Origin: Cacajao melanocephalus
Taxonomy: Eukaryota > Chordata > Mammalia > Primates > Pitheciidae
Reading direction: 5' to 3'
DNA length: 64,000 nt
Assembly: GCA_963573385.1 (NCBI GenBank)
Contig: CAUYLG010051180.1
Coordinates: forward strand, 1-64,000
A program made the position numbers and the translations under genes. The notes under the pieces are model-generated. The model had not been told where the DNA came from. It made no database searches and saw nothing but the letters and a program-made list of their open reading frames with translations. Positions 1 through 11,453 of this stretch are shown here, in pieces. The first letter of the stretch is position 1; each line of letters starts with the position of its first letter.

Positions 1-405
1 GTGATGAAGTTTTTTCTGTTTCTTAGTTTTCCTTTGGCGGACGCCCCTTCCCCGCAGAGCTGGACCTTCCCGGTTCAGCTGTGCTTACTGTGAAACTCTC
101 AGTCCTCAGCGCTTCCAATTGCTGTTCTCCTTGTGGGGATGGGACCAGCGGAGCCAGACTCAAAGGGCACCCCGTCCCGTATACTCCGCGCCGAGAAGCG
201 CCATGCCGGGGTGCCGGCAAAACAGCTGCGCCGGCCAAAAAAGTCGCGCTGGCAACCCGTGTGGCTCCTCCACCGGGAATCTCCCAGTCTGTGGGCCACA
301 AAAATTGTGGGCCACACTGAAAGTGTGGCGTCTTCTCGCTCCCTGTGCTTTCACTGGGAGCTAAAATCCTGAGCTGTTGTTAATCCGCCATATTGGATCT
401 CTCCC
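1..405 (-). mobile_element. LINE-1 5' UTR, 5' end of an element running off the left edge
   Basis: Read on the minus strand, the segment starting near 405 matches the general form of a primate LINE-1 start. An A-rich segment with an ATGGCGG core is followed by the ACAGCTC and AGCTCCCAG blocks. The stretch is GC- and CpG-rich, unlike the AT-rich DNA beside it, as expected for an L1 promoter region. The body of the element lies outside the window, so its length and coding state cannot be judged. The subfamily is not assigned. It differs from the youngest L1PA consensus at many places, so an older primate L1 (PB or MA type) is likely. The short open frames across it on both strands are not genes. 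Confidence 0.75.
384..396 (-). promoter_or_regulatory. YY1-type site at the L1 start
   Basis: The minus strand reads CAATATGGCGG about ten bases inside the L1 5' end. This fits the YY1 core (ATGG followed by CGG) and sits where L1 elements carry the YY1 site that sets the transcription start. Function is inferred from position and core sequence only. Confidence 0.5.
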
Positions 406-579
406 TGTAATTCCATTTTTAAAACCTGGGCTACAGAGTGACATTTAGAGGTGGTGATTTGGGGAGAAGCTTGACATTACAGGGAGTCATGTGGAATAAA
501 GCACTAGAGGAAAACCAGGACTAGACCAGGACAGGCCTTCTAAGCACCATTATAAGGAAGTTGAAATTTATTTGGGAAG
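406..579. other. Unassigned spacer
   Basis: This is AT-rich DNA between the L1 start and the MLT1 LTR. I see no gene or clear repeat in it. Confidence 0.5.
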
Positions 580-1181
580 TTGTATCCATTTTCCATTGCT
601 GCCATAACACATGAACATAAAGTTAGTTGCTTAAAATAACACAGATGTACACCCCCATAGATCTGTAGGTCAGAATTCCAGGTGGACCCAGTTGAGTCCT
701 CTGAACAGGGTCTTGCAAGACCAAAATCAAGCCATGCTCTTGTCTAGAGACTCTGGAGAAGAAATCATTGCCAAGCTCCACAGGTTGTTGACTGAATTCT
801 GTTCTTTGAGGCTATAACACTTAGGTCTGTTTCTTGGTGCCATCAACCAGGGGCCTGGCTTTGCTTCTAGGTGCTTCGCACAAACTTTGTCATGCTCTTC
901 ATATGACTTTCTCCAGCAACAGAAGGTAGAGTCCCTCTTGTGCTTCAAATCTCTCTGGTTTCTTCTGCTACAACACTAACTGCAGCTAAAGAAAGTTCTC
1001 TGCTTTTAAAGACCTGCGTAATTAGTTTGGGGCCACCTGATCATCCAAGTTATTCTCACTGCTTTAAAGTTTGTAACCTTAACTATATCAGCAATGTCCT
1101 TTGTGCTATTTAATGTAACACAGTCACAGCTTTCAAGAATGAAGGCATGGGACACTTTGGGAAGCCAATCTGCCTACCACA
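580..1181 (-). mobile_element. MLT1-type MaLR LTR (solo)
   Basis: On the minus strand the block starts with TGTGGTAGGCAGA at 1181. It continues through the usual MLT1 landmarks: a gap-rich ATGTTAC-like stretch, the GGATGATC..GTGGCCCC block near 1035, and the terminal block ending with the CCATTGCTGCCATAAC complement near 590. Order and spacing fit a nearly full LTR of an old ERVL-MaLR retrotransposon. No internal region is attached, so it is a solo LTR. Divergence is high and the subfamily is not assigned. Confidence 0.75.
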
Positions 1182-1197
1182 GGAGTCATTGAATGTT

Positions 1198-1258
1198 GTT
1201 TTGTTTTTTTTGTTGTTGTTGTTATTGGTGGTGTTACCATGTTTTATTATTATTATTG
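1198..1258. repeat. T-rich microsatellite with GTT and ATT units
   Basis: A run of TTG/TTT units is followed by GGTGGTG and then ATTATTATTATT. It is simple low-complexity DNA. Confidence 0.8.
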
Positions 1259-2104
1259 ATGCGCTTCATGTGTAAAACAGTTACCATGTTCCCATGCAGG
1301 AGAGTAGATCCTTTCCATACTTGAAAATGTGAGACCAGCTCTCAGGGTGCTGACTAGCTTCTTACCATTAGCACAGAAAGAGATAGCCACACGATCCAGG
1401 GAAATTAAAGTCTAGGGGTAACAGGGAAAGAGCCTGCAGTTAGCATCTAACCAGGATGCAGGGGAACTTTTTAGCAACTCCATATGTGGTAGATTTCTAT
1501 ATCTTATCTGCATGTCTGCTCAAAGATGGAGAAGGTAGAGACTGCAGGCTGGCCATGGCAGAACAATAACGTTACTAGTTAAACAAAATCAATTTCGTTT
1601 TGGTGCAAAAATTGAATGTTTTAAAAGAGCTAAATCACATTGCTTAAATACATTTAAATAAGTCTTTGTTTCTCTGTGGCTATTTGTTAGCAGTAGGCTT
1701 CCTTCTCCTCTAGGAACTATGGAGTGAAGCCTGCAGGGACTCTACTGGGAAAGCCATTATAAACCAGCAGCTGCTTGTCAATCCAAGTAGTACTGTAGCC
1801 CCAGCTCCAAACAGTTAAAGCAGAGAAGGGAGTGTGTCTGATTCCACAAACAGTGGGTCTCAGCTGTGTCCCCATTTCTGGGAATTTATGAGTGGAGCAC
1901 ATGCCAGGGGGCATGGAGAGCTTCTCCCCCAGAAGCAGATGCTGCTGATCCCCACAAAGAAGCACCTCACTCTTCAGCTCTCCCAGATACTGCTTGCCAG
2001 ATGGCCACAGCTGAATTCGCAGCTGAGTAGATGTCAGCTGTTGGCACCAAATACTCCTCTGTGGGACTGGTTAAGAACCCGAGGTTGTATGGCAAGGCTT
2101 CAAA
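1259..2104. other. Unassigned single-copy-like DNA
   Basis: I see no exon with good splice borders and no repeat I can name. Open frames here lack codon bias or domain motifs. Confidence 0.4.
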
Positions 2105-2372
2105 TACACGCAAAGAATAAAAACGCTCAGGGTGTGCCAGGCACTGTGCTAAGCACCTTGCAGGCATTAACTCAACCTTTGCAATATTATCATGTAGATG
2201 GTGTTATTCTCATGCTTATCTTAAACGGACAGGGTCCAAGGGTTAGAAAGGTCAAGTAGCTTACCAAAGGTCATAGAACCAGTAACCTGCAGAGCTGGAG
2301 TTTGAACAGAAGCAGGTCTTTCTCCTAAGTCTGAGATTTCAGACGCTGCACTAGCTGATGCTGCACACATCT
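2105..2372 (-). mobile_element. MIR SINE
   Basis: The plus strand carries the complement of the MIR tail and core: GTGCCAGGCACTGTGCTAAG at 2135, a TTAACTCA block, then AGGTCAAGTAGCTTACC and CAGAGCTGGAGTTTGAAC. This is a nearly full MIR in minus orientation. Confidence 0.85.
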
Positions 2373-2734
2373 CATGTCAAGACATTTTTAGCCCTCTTCT
2401 CGAGTCTCCATAGCATCCAACCTCACTTTGCACCAGCTCAGATATGCCCAAATCTGAGGAGGTGCCAGCTGATGTACTACCCTCATTTACAGATCTGTGA
2501 CCCAGAATATTTCCCTCCTATGGCATGGCATGGAAAGTTGGTGAGTGGAAAATTGAAGTTGACACCAAAAAGGATATATATAGCCAAGATAATTCGGAGA
2601 ATTGAAGCCAAGTGCGGAATGGAGCCAGAAGAGGGTGCAAAGTGGAAGAAAGTACTGTGTGACTCTAGACTTACCCTAGCAACAGTGAATAGCCAGTATG
2701 AAGTTGTGCATGCAGGGGAGATACCATCATCTTG
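2373..2734. other. Unassigned DNA with a 125-codon chance frame
   Basis: A plus-strand frame from 2358 to 2735 starts inside the MIR tail and shows no recognisable domain, signal or membrane segment. I do not call it a gene. Confidence 0.45.
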
Positions 2735-2948
2735 AGCATAGCTTGGTTGTTTATTATGTGCCAGGGTCTAAATTATGCCCATTACACAGGTGATATCATT
2801 TAAATCTCATATCATTTCTGTAAGAAAACTTACCCCTGGTTTATATATGGAGAGCCTAAGAGTGAATGAGTTACCCTTAGGTACCACAGCAGTTACAAGG
2901 CAACTCTGAGATTTGAACCCAGAAACTCTGATATGATCAACGATCTAA
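2735..2948 (-). mobile_element. MIR SINE
   Basis: The stretch follows the MIR complement: TTATTATGTGCCAGGGTC at 2752, an ATATCATTTAAATCTCA block, and GATTTGAACCCAGA near 2910. It is a second, diverged MIR copy in the same orientation as the one at 2.1-2.4 kb. Confidence 0.8.
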
Positions 2949-3914
2949 GTGCGAAAGAGTCTATTTTGTGTTCCAAAACAAGACATTTCACATTTAGTTA
3001 CATGGGTGCTAGATTGACTCAGAGGAGACTACAGTCTATTTTGGTATCACGTGAAATTGTCCTGAGTCCAGTGAGAGTACGCTTCATGAAATGATGTCCA
3101 CAGGTTAAGGACGGTTCCATGTTTACACACCAGACATGGGATACATTTTATAAATGATTATTGACTGGATAGATTGAATCGAATTAAGAAAAATAAAGCC
3201 ATTAGAGAGAGGATAAGATCTATTGTTTAGCTGCCAAATCAGAAAAAGAAAATGCCATGGTAACATACGGTATATAGTGCAGAGTGAATGGTGAGGATAG
3301 ATTACGAGATTAAGTTAAGCCAAGTCCAAGGTGCTCTTAGATGGATTCACTCAGGAGTGAAATGCAGCTGCAACTTGGATCACTCCTCTCACTTACTGTC
3401 AGTTGTTTACAGCAGATGCCAATGTGGTAACACAAAAGTTTCAACCTTGGATGGACACGATGACCATCAACTATCAGGTTGGGTCAGGGGCATGTGCACA
3501 GAGGTGAAAGGAATGGAACATTCATGTTTTTCCTTGAAAGCTAGTAATATGGTGTGCATATTATAGGACACACCAGGTACATGACGATTATTGCCAACAG
3601 AAGGAAATTCTAAAGAAATCTACCATCATTATATTCAAGAAATACGAGCTCTTTATATACTTTGGGCACTCAATTTGTACAAACACTGGCAAATGGAAGG
3701 CAAATGTATGGAATTTCTTACCTGAAAAAGTAGAGATAATACATGATATCCACAGAGCTGTGATAGTTACATAAAATACGCTTAGGAACGTGCCTGGTTT
3801 GAAGGAATTAGGATGCATATAGTTTGAATGAATTAATTAAGCACAAGTATCTCCAAAGAAATATAGTCGGGTTGAATTAAAGTTGGATTTATTCTCTCCT
3901 TTTCATGTTCAAAC
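2949..3914. other. Unassigned AT-rich DNA
   Basis: I recognise no repeat or gene. The longest frame (3288-3566, plus) has no domain signature. Confidence 0.4.
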
Positions 3915-4502
3915 GGCCCCCCATTCCAGTTACTTTAACTACCTTGGAAAACTTAGGGGCATAAAACAACACATTTTTATACTCTTTGATATGTGATTCA
4001 CAGACGTGGATGGGTCACTGCTGGAACTGGTTGTTTCTGCTCATCAGTATCCCGAACCTTGGAGGCCAGGGGCTGGACTCTTCTAGAGGATCCATAGATT
4101 ACCCATCTAGCAGTTAATGCTGGCTGTATCTTGAGACTTTAGAAGAGATTGACAGTCTGACCATCTACACATAGCCTCTTCTTGTGGCCTGAGCTTCCTT
4201 ACGATATATGGTGGCTGCATTGAATAGGCCAGCATCCTGAGAGAGAGACAAACTGAAGCTGTATATTAACTTTACTTCAGTTACATAGCTTATTCTATGT
4301 AACTGTAATTATTCTCTATGTAATTACAGAGAAGCTGTATTATGACTTATCTGCTCATCGGTCAGAGCAGTCACTTCTCAGATTCAAGGAAAGGAAAACA
4401 GTGTCCACCTCTTGAAAGAGGGTGGCAAGGCTCTGAAGGATCATAAGAGATGGCAAATATTACTATGGTCACTTTTGGAAAATATAATCTGCCACACTTT
4501 CT
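3915..4502 (-). mobile_element. MLT1-like MaLR LTR, diverged
   Basis: Read on the minus strand from 4500, the block begins TGTGGCAGATTATA. It then passes CTTGCCACCCTCTTTCAAGAGG, a GAATCTGAGAAGTGACT block and a GGCCACAAGAAGAGGCTATG block. This is the order of landmarks in older MLT1 LTRs. About 60 bp near 4270-4330 contain a local duplication of an ATGTAA(C/T)TG segment that is not part of the usual LTR. Confidence 0.6.
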
Positions 4503-5364
4503 GACATCCAAATCCTTAAGGGTACAATCCATCTATTTTTCACAAAAAGAAGCTAGGAAAATAGCTTTTTTTACATTAATTTCTTACCAGTATTCCAGCA
4601 CATCTAAATCTTGACAACATTATATTTTGAAATTTTAAGAGAGATTTGGTTAGAAATATGTCTTCATTGATTCCAATTTCAATGTCATATATATGACTAA
4701 CCTTAAAAATTAGAAAATGAAAGAATGGACTTTTAGTAAGCAAGTATGAAAAATCCTTGATGAATCACTAAGGTATTTTGCATGATATGTATATCCTCAT
4801 TCTACTATGTGTTTAGACATTTACAATTATGTTTTTCTTTCCAATTCAAACATAATTCTTAGAGAAAAAATATGACTGGCCTCTCTTTGGCCCAATTTCC
4901 TCATCTGTAAAATGAAAAACATTAGCAATTCACAAAGTGCACTCATTCGTATGCTACATAGGATAACAGAAAAAGGACTTTTGGTTGAATAATTTGAGTA
5001 TGACAGATTTTTTTGTTGTTGTAGGAATTCTGAGATGCTTTAAGATTTTCCTCAAACCCTAGTTTGAGCACGGACTTCGTTTGCAAGTTCACTTTAAGGG
5101 ACTGAAATTCCTTGGACCACACTTTGAAACATAATGGGATGGGCAAGTCATTCTTGATTTGTGTTTCTGTAGGACACAGTGTCCAACTTAAATAAAGAAT
5201 GGTAATCATTCCCCCAAAGAACAGAGAGAAACAAATGAAGAGAATTTACTCAATTTTACATGTTAGTCTCCTTATTTATTTCTAATTATTTTGGCACCTG
5301 TTACATCTTCCTCTTTTAAAATCAATTTTGAGGTGGCATTTTCCCAACCTTGCTGCTTAGTAAT
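4503..5364. other. Unassigned AT-rich DNA with a small MIR piece
   Basis: A short plus-oriented MIR core (ATTTCCTCATCTGTAAAATG) sits near 4897-4918. The rest is AT-rich and unassigned. Confidence 0.5.
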
Positions 5365-5605
5365 AACAATTACTATTTTTCTTTGTTATCAAGCCCTTAT
5401 TATGGTTCAGCACCAATTTGAACGTGTTCCATGTATTCTTCATTGAATTCTCCTAAAGATTCTAAAAATTAGAAGTATTACTATCCCCATCGGTATTTCC
5501 AGATGATGAAACAAAGGCTTAGAAATAGTAAGGAACTAGCCAAAGGTCACAGATAAAGAGTAGAGGCAAGATCTGAAATCAGATCTTGAGAAGGGCAAAG
5601 AATTA
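5365..5605 (-). mobile_element. MIR SINE
   Basis: Complement of MIR: TATTATGGTTCAGCACCAAT near 5398, a CTATCCCCAT block, GATGATGAAACAAAGGCTTAG, then GCCAAAGGTCAC. The order and spacing fit MIR in minus orientation, moderately diverged. Confidence 0.8.
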
Positions 5606-6194
5606 TGCTAACATCCAGCAATTTTGCCTTTTTGTCACATAGCTACCAGTGCCAAAATAATGGGCCAGCACGGTCTACAGATTATTCACATTATTATAAT
5701 AGTAATTAATTCCATGTTCCAGCTCACCTTGCTCTCCAATTCCTTACCTCTTTCCAACCTTCTCAAACTGTGACCCTCTGAGCTGGATGCTACTGAGGCT
5801 GCCATTGCTGTTACTACTGATAATGGTGATAGCTTATTTTATTATTTATTATTTTATTGCTATCAATTTATTATTTATTTTTATTACGGTTTTGTGGGCT
5901 CTAAAACCTGACTTTTGATGCCACTTTTCTAGCTTCAATTCTGGCTTCCTTTTTTTGTAGAATTTAAATTCATTCTCTTATAATGTAGCATTTTGCAGCT
6001 CTAATACCCCATCTGATCCACCCCAGCCACAGGACACTTCCTCTCAGTGCTGGCTGTCCATGATGGTGTCATCGTTTGGGTCCAATGTAGCCTACAGACA
6101 CCATTTGTGTTCCAAACCCCTTAGGGGCTCATGTGTCATGTTTCACACAGCACACCATGATATTATTTCACACTGCCATGGAAACAAGGTTGAG
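5606..6194. other. Unassigned DNA with a TTAT microsatellite
   Basis: Simple TTAT/TTATT units run from about 5833 to 5885. The remainder shows no gene and no repeat I can name. Confidence 0.5.
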
Positions 6195-6835
6195 AGTCAG
6201 TGCTGAGTGATTAACTTAACAAGTATTTGTTAAACATCTTGTATATAAGGAGCACTGTGCTGGGAATACAGGGCAAGCAATGAAACTGGCAGTCTAGCAG
6301 GGGAAACCAATGTCAGTGCCATACCCATGCAAGTGGGTTTACAAATATAACTGAGATAAATAGCCTCAAATAAAGGAACAGGCATCCATGAGCCTGTAAA
6401 CCAAAGGAAACTGATTTTCTTTAGGGGGAGAGAAAAATCTTGTTTGAGAGAAGGATCCTATAGTTGACATCTGAAGGACAAGTCAAGGTGGAAGTGTGCA
6501 ACACGCCAAAAGTGGGAAAAGGGACAGCAAAAGCAAGGACCCAAGGGTGCATTGAAGCTCCAACTCTGGGGAGCAGATGCTGAGTAGGGCAGCTAACCGA
6601 AAATAACATGGTCTGACTCATACTTCTCTTTCCATTTAGATACACATAGGCTAAGAACAGGCTCTTACTATAAAAACAGTTGGGTGCCACTGGAAGTCAC
6701 AAGCAGAAAAATGAAATGAATTAAAGGCATTTTAAAAAAAAATCACTTTGGCTGCAGCTTCAGGAGAGAACTGGAGAGAGCCAGGGTGGATCTGGGGAGA
6801 CCAAATGCGGTGCAATGGAAGGCTATTAATAGCTG
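6195..6835 (-). mobile_element. LINE-2 3' fragment
   Basis: The plus strand follows the reverse complement of L2. A TATTTGTTAAACATCTTG..AGCACTGTGCTGGGAATAC block is followed by GGCAGTCTAGCAGGGG. Further on come GGGAAAAGGGACAGCAAAAGC, ACATGGTCTGACTCAT and ATCACTTTGGCTGCAG. The order of these well-known L2 landmarks is kept over about 640 bp. Confidence 0.7.
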
Positions 6836-7179
6836 ATCTCTAAGGGTTTTTTCTGCTCTTACATTAGATGATTTCATATTTACACAGCAGAAATAGTAGA
6901 CATTATTGGTCTGCATTTATTTGAAATAAACACTAAGTTCTATTGATTTTTTATACTATTGCTCAGTAGATGTATCTTATTTGGAAATGGGCATCCTAGT
7001 TCTACCCTGCAAAACTCTCTCTACAGTTAGGGCACACTTCATTGATTACAATTGTTAAAGAAGCAGCCAAACGGATGAATTTTTTTTTAAGCTAAAGATG
7101 TGTGTATGCATGTATCCTAGTTTGTAAAATAGAAACGTCTTTGAAGAGAAGTGGAGTGGAAAGGGTAGAAATACATATT
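6836..7179. other. Unassigned AT-rich DNA
   Basis: Nothing recognisable beyond a weak MIR-like tail. Confidence 0.4.
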
Positions 7180-7268
7180 TTTGGAGGCATTTATTCACTA
7201 AATAAATATTTCCTGAGACTATTTATTAAACACCTAGTGTATATTCAGCACTGTCCCACCCTCTCAGA
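7180..7268 (-). mobile_element. MIR or L2 tail fragment
   Basis: A TTTATTAAACACCTAGTGTATATTCAGCACTGT-like order resembles the shared MIR/L2 3' tail complement. It is short and diverged, so the family is uncertain. Confidence 0.45.
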
Positions 7269-7300
7269 CACAATAGAAAGATGAAATGAAACAAATTAGG

Positions 7301-7384
7301 TTTCTCTCTCTTTCTTTCTGTCTCTGCCTGTCTGCCTCTCTCTCTTTTCTTTCTCTCTCTCTCTCATTTTCTTTCTCTCTCATT
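7301..7384. repeat. TC-rich microsatellite
   Basis: TCTC/TTTC units with a few interruptions; low-complexity polypyrimidine DNA. Confidence 0.85.
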
Positions 7385-7434
7385 CAAAATTTAAATTTCT
7401 TGAAAAGAATGCAGGGTTTTCCAGACACAGATAT

Positions 7435-7600
7435 ATGACTTTTAATTCCAGCTGTGTGACCTTGAACAAGTTACCTTTCTGATACTGGGGTTTCTTATTT
7501 GTAATTCAAGGAGAATAGTATCTAAGAGTTTTCGATCTAAGCATCTTCTAAGGAATGAGATAACATGTTCCAATCATCTAATACAGTATATGGTACTTAT
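7435..7600 (+). mobile_element. MIR SINE
   Basis: The sense MIR core is visible: CCAGCTGTGTGACCTTGAAC at 7449, then AAGTTACCTTTCTGATACTG and a GGAATGAGATAACATG block. It is a plus-oriented MIR. Confidence 0.8.
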
Positions 7601-7885
7601 TTTCAAAATTAATATAACTCAGGCTCCCAAATTTAGATTATAGCATAATAGATTTTATACTCATATTCATATTTGATGATAATTTTTACTGACTCCACTA
7701 AAAACACTACACCCTTTTGACTTGAAGATACTTATCAGTTTTTGGATATTTTAATACTTTAAAAATTTTTATATCTGAGTAAACCATTTTAAATTATGAT
7801 TCCAAGTGATGATGCAAAACACCTTAAGTTATACCAATATTGTGCTATTTTCTTCTTTGTAATCTTGAAGACTATAAAAAGTAAA

Positions 7886-8000
7886 TTACATATAAATACA
7901 TATGAAAACATGTATGCATACATATACACACATATATAATATACAGACACAATTGTGTCTATATATGTAGATAGAAATACACACACACACACCCCCACCC
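7886..8000. repeat. AT/CA-rich microsatellite
   Basis: Interrupted (TA)n, (CATA)n and a final (AC)n run. The cysteine- and tyrosine-rich frames over it on the minus strand are translation of the repeat. Confidence 0.85.
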
Positions 8001-9289
8001 CAGCAATGTGGGAAATGCCTTTGATATTTGCAGTGATTTACGTTTTGAATGTACAGTATTATCAAAGGATTGAAGTTATTTCTGAAGCCTTGAAATAGTG
8101 ATGCTGCTGTCAATTTAATCTCCACTTTATCCAATACTTCTGCCCCAGGCTGTAAAATGCAGCATTGTTCATGGGTAATTTCCCACTACTTCCTGCTGCT
8201 AACAAAATGGATACTTTCTTTAAACTAGAAAACACACTGTCTGGCATTATTCACTTCAATTGGCAATGGCTTTCATATGATCAAAGTCAGCCTGCAAACA
8301 GACAGCTCCCATCCCTTTGAAACAAGTCTCAGTGGTCTTGTATCTACCAAGACATAAATACTTACCTTTCCCTAGAGTAGCAAGTACGGTTAAGTGCCTA
8401 AATGTAAGTCGATCTTCTGTTTTCCCAATATGGAAATCTTTTAAAAAGTCAATTATCAACCTAATTTATTAAATTTATAAATTTAGTTACAGAATCTTTT
8501 ATCATTCAAATGAAACATGAAACTTTTTTCACCCTCCAAGATAAATGTCTTTGGATCATTTAACACTGTTCTCTGAAGCACATCATTTTCACTTCCATCG
8601 AAGTTACCTAAGTGACAGAGGCTTTGAATCCTGTGCAATAATGCCACTCACTCCAAAGTAACCACTCTTATAATATGCTCTATTGTTTTACATGCTTCTC
8701 CATTCATCTTGTAAGTATAACTTTGTGACCTCCATAATGTAAGTACTTTATTTGAAAAGTCATCTTTAAAAGGGTTGTTTACAACAGCTTCTAAACTTGC
8801 AGTTGTGAGGTCAGAGCACCAGCAATAATTACTAAATAGTGTTACTTTTCCTTGTATTTTTTGTTTGTTTGTTTGTTTTTTCACTGATTCTGCCACTGAA
8901 CTCTTTAAGCAATCCAAACTAGTATTGATTGAGGTCCTCTCAGGCTAATGTGCAGTACTTTTTCAAGATACAATGATTGAGAAAGTGCTTTGTAATGTGA
9001 GATATTTTATTTAGACTAAAAAATGTGAACATTTTCCAGTGGGGGGTGATGTGTATTGGAGGAAAAGCCTTAACCTCCTATGTAGACATTTATGGTTCAT
9101 TGCATAAATGTCATTATGCTCTCCTGTGCCTTTAACAAGCAATTTATCTGTAACACTTCATGACATTCTTTTGTGCTGAGGCCAGTCTCTATCTTTTGCA
9201 ACACTGCTTTATAAACCACCCATTTTGTAAACCGTTCTGTGACTTGCTGAAATGCACATAGTCATCTGTTTAGTACTTGCTATTTTTCA
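8001..9289. other. Unassigned AT-rich DNA
   Basis: Over 1.2 kb without a gene or a repeat I can name. A short (TTTG)n run sits near 8860-8880. Confidence 0.4.
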
Positions 9290-9490
9290 GGAATTGAAAT
9301 TAATGCTTCTCATATATTTTTCAAATCTCACTAGGAACTCACAACTATTTGTTGGGACATTTCTATTCTTTCTACGTTGCAGATGAGAAAAACTGAGGCT
9401 CAGAAAAGTACAGTGACTTGTCAAATATCACACACCCAATCAGCAACACTTGAACCTCAAATTCAGATCTATCTGATGCCAGAATTTTGT
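9290..9490 (-). mobile_element. MIR SINE
   Basis: Complement of MIR: a CTCACTAGGAACTCACAACTA region, then GCAGATGAGAAAAACTGAGG, CAGTGACTTGTCAAATATCA and CACTTGAACCTCAAATTCAG. Confidence 0.8.
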
Positions 9491-9720
9491 CTGTTTATTT
9501 GATTATAGTGTATTTAGGCAGGCCTATCACTTTTATAGAAGAAGCAGTTTTAGATATTTCTTAGAGAGAGAAAGTTTGTTTTGTAGCTTGGAATAGTATA
9601 ACTCATTTGTCCTCTGTTTCTGTTTTTCAAAAGCCAGAGGATGGCCCCACAATTTCACTTTAGGTGTTGAAATAAGAGAAACAAAAACATGTTTACACAA
9701 AAACGTACATACAAGTTCTT

Positions 9721-9726
9721 GGCAGC
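9721..9726. repeat. Target-site duplication of the THE1 provirus, left copy
   Basis: GGCAGC here is repeated exactly at 11815-11820, directly outside the two LTRs. The family norm is 5 bp; here up to 6 bp match. Confidence 0.75.
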
Positions 9727-10088
9727 TAATATGGCTTGGTTGTGTGGAAGCAACCAAATCTCATCTTGTATCAAAGCTCCCCACGTGTTGTGGAGGGACC
9801 CAGTGGGAAGTAATTGAATTGTGGGGGTGGGTTTTTCCTGTGCTCTTCTTGTGATAGTGAATAGGTCTCATGGGAACCTATTCATGGTTTTTTGAAAGGG
9901 CAGTTCTCCTGCACTTCTCTCTTGGCTGCCACCATGTAAGATATGCCTTCGCTTCTCCTTTACTTTCCATCATGATTGTGAGGACTCCCCAAGCATGTGA
10001 AACTGTGAGTCCATCAACCCTCTTTTTCTTTATAAATTACCCAGTTTTGGGTATGTCTTTATTAGCAGCATGAGAACAGACTAATACA
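9727..10088 (+). mobile_element. THE1 5' LTR
   Basis: This is the left LTR of an ERVL-MaLR element. It opens with TAATATGGCTTGG (T followed by A where intact copies have TG). It carries the GGAGGGACCCAGTGGGAAG, GTGATAGTGAATAGGTCTCA and CCACCATGTAAG blocks and a TTATAAATTACCCAG region, and it ends CTAATACA. At 362 bp it matches the usual THE1 LTR size. Its partner is at 11454-11814. Confidence 0.92.
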
Positions 10089-11453
10089 GTAAATTGGTAA
10101 CAGGAGTTGGGGTGCAGCTGTACAGATACCTAAAACAGTGGAAGCAACTTTGGAACTGGGTAACAGGCAGAGGTTTGAACAGGTTGGAGGGCTCACAAGA
10201 AGACAGGAAAATGTGGGAAAGTTTGGAACTTCTTAGAGACTTGTTGAGTTGGCTTGGACTAAAATGTTGATTGTGATATGGACAGTAAAGTCCAGGCTTA
10301 GGTGGTCTCAAATGGAGATGAGGAACTTTTTGGGAACTGGAGTAAAGGTCACACTGACTATGCAGAGAGACCGGTGACATTTTGTCCCTGAGCTAGAAAT
10401 CTGTTGAACTTTGAACTTGAGAGAGATGATTTAGGGCATCTGGTGGAAGAAATTTTTAAGCAGCAAAGCATTCAAGAGGAAGCAAAGCATAAGAGTTTGG
10501 AAAATTTGCAGCCCCACAATGTGATAGAAAAGAAAAATGCATTTTCTGTGGATAAATTAAAGCAGACTGCAGAAATTTGTGTAAGTAACGAGGAGCCAAA
10601 TGTTAGTTGCCAGGATGATGGGGAAAATATCTTCAGGATATCTCAGAGATCTTCATGCAGCCCCTCCCATCACAAACCCAGAAGCTTAGGAGGGAAAAAC
10701 GGTTTCATGGGCCAGTTCCAGGGCCCCACTTCTGTGCACAGTCTCAAGACTTGGTGCCCTGTGTCCCAGCCACTTTAGCCATGGCTAAAAGGAGCCGAGG
10801 TACAGCTTGGGTTGTGGCTTCAGAGGGCACACTCCCCAAGCCTTGGAAGTTTCCGCATGGTGTTGAACCTTCAGGTACACAGAAGTTAGGAACTGAAGTT
10901 TGGGAACCTCCTCCTAGATTTCAGAGGATGCATGGAAATGCCTAGATGTCCAGGCAGAAGTTTGCTGCAGGGCAGGATCCTCATGGAGCACCTCCGCTAG
11001 GGCAATGTGGAAGGGAAATGTGGGGTAGGAGTCCCCACTCAGAGTCCCCACTGGAGCACTGCTTAGTGGAGCTGTGAGGAGAAGGCCACCATTCTCTAGA
11101 CACTAAAATTGTAGGTCCACCAATGGCTTGTACTGTGTGTCTGGAAAAGTTTTAGACACTCAACAACAGCCTAGGAAGGCAGCCAGGAGGGGCCTGTACC
11201 CGGCCTCCTGCATCAGCATGGCCTGGATGCGAGACACGGAATCAAAGGAGATCATTGTATCTAGGAAGTAACTAACTTGCTTTTGATTTTACACTCTCAT
11301 AGGTGGAAGAGACTTGCCTTGTCCAAGATGGGACTTTGAACTGTGGGCTTTGGAGTTAATGCTGAAATGAGTGAAGTCTTTGGTAGACTATTGGGAAGGC
11401 ATGATTGGGTTTGAAATGTGAGGACATGCGATTTGGGAGGGGCCAGGGTAGAA
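10089..11453 (+). mobile_element. THE1 internal region, non-coding gag-derived relic
   Basis: This is the body of the MaLR element. It begins with the family's AAATTGGTAACAGGAGT start. It continues with the ATGTGGGAAAGTTTGGAACTT, GACTTGTTGAGTTGGCTTGG and TTGAACTTGAGAGAGATGAT blocks, and ends with the GGAAGGCATGATTGGGTTTG block. At about 1.37 kb it is shorter than the common internal region; part of the usual segment before ATTGTATCTAGGAAG (near 11256) is missing. A plus frame of 124 codons (10404-10778) is a remnant without pol or env and is not expected to be functional. Confidence 0.9.

Noticed and set aside
1..320. CpG-rich start of the window as a host CpG-island promoter
   Set aside because: The landmarks fit an L1 5' UTR in minus orientation better, and no host first exon is visible.
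1834..2735. Plus frames of 141 and 125 codons
   Set aside because: Both run through MIR sequence and lack domain, signal or membrane features.
10404..10778. 124-codon frame in the THE1 internal region as a live gag gene
   Set aside because: MaLR internal regions are gag-derived relics without pol. This frame is shorter than any functional gag and is shared by the family as sequence, not as a protein.
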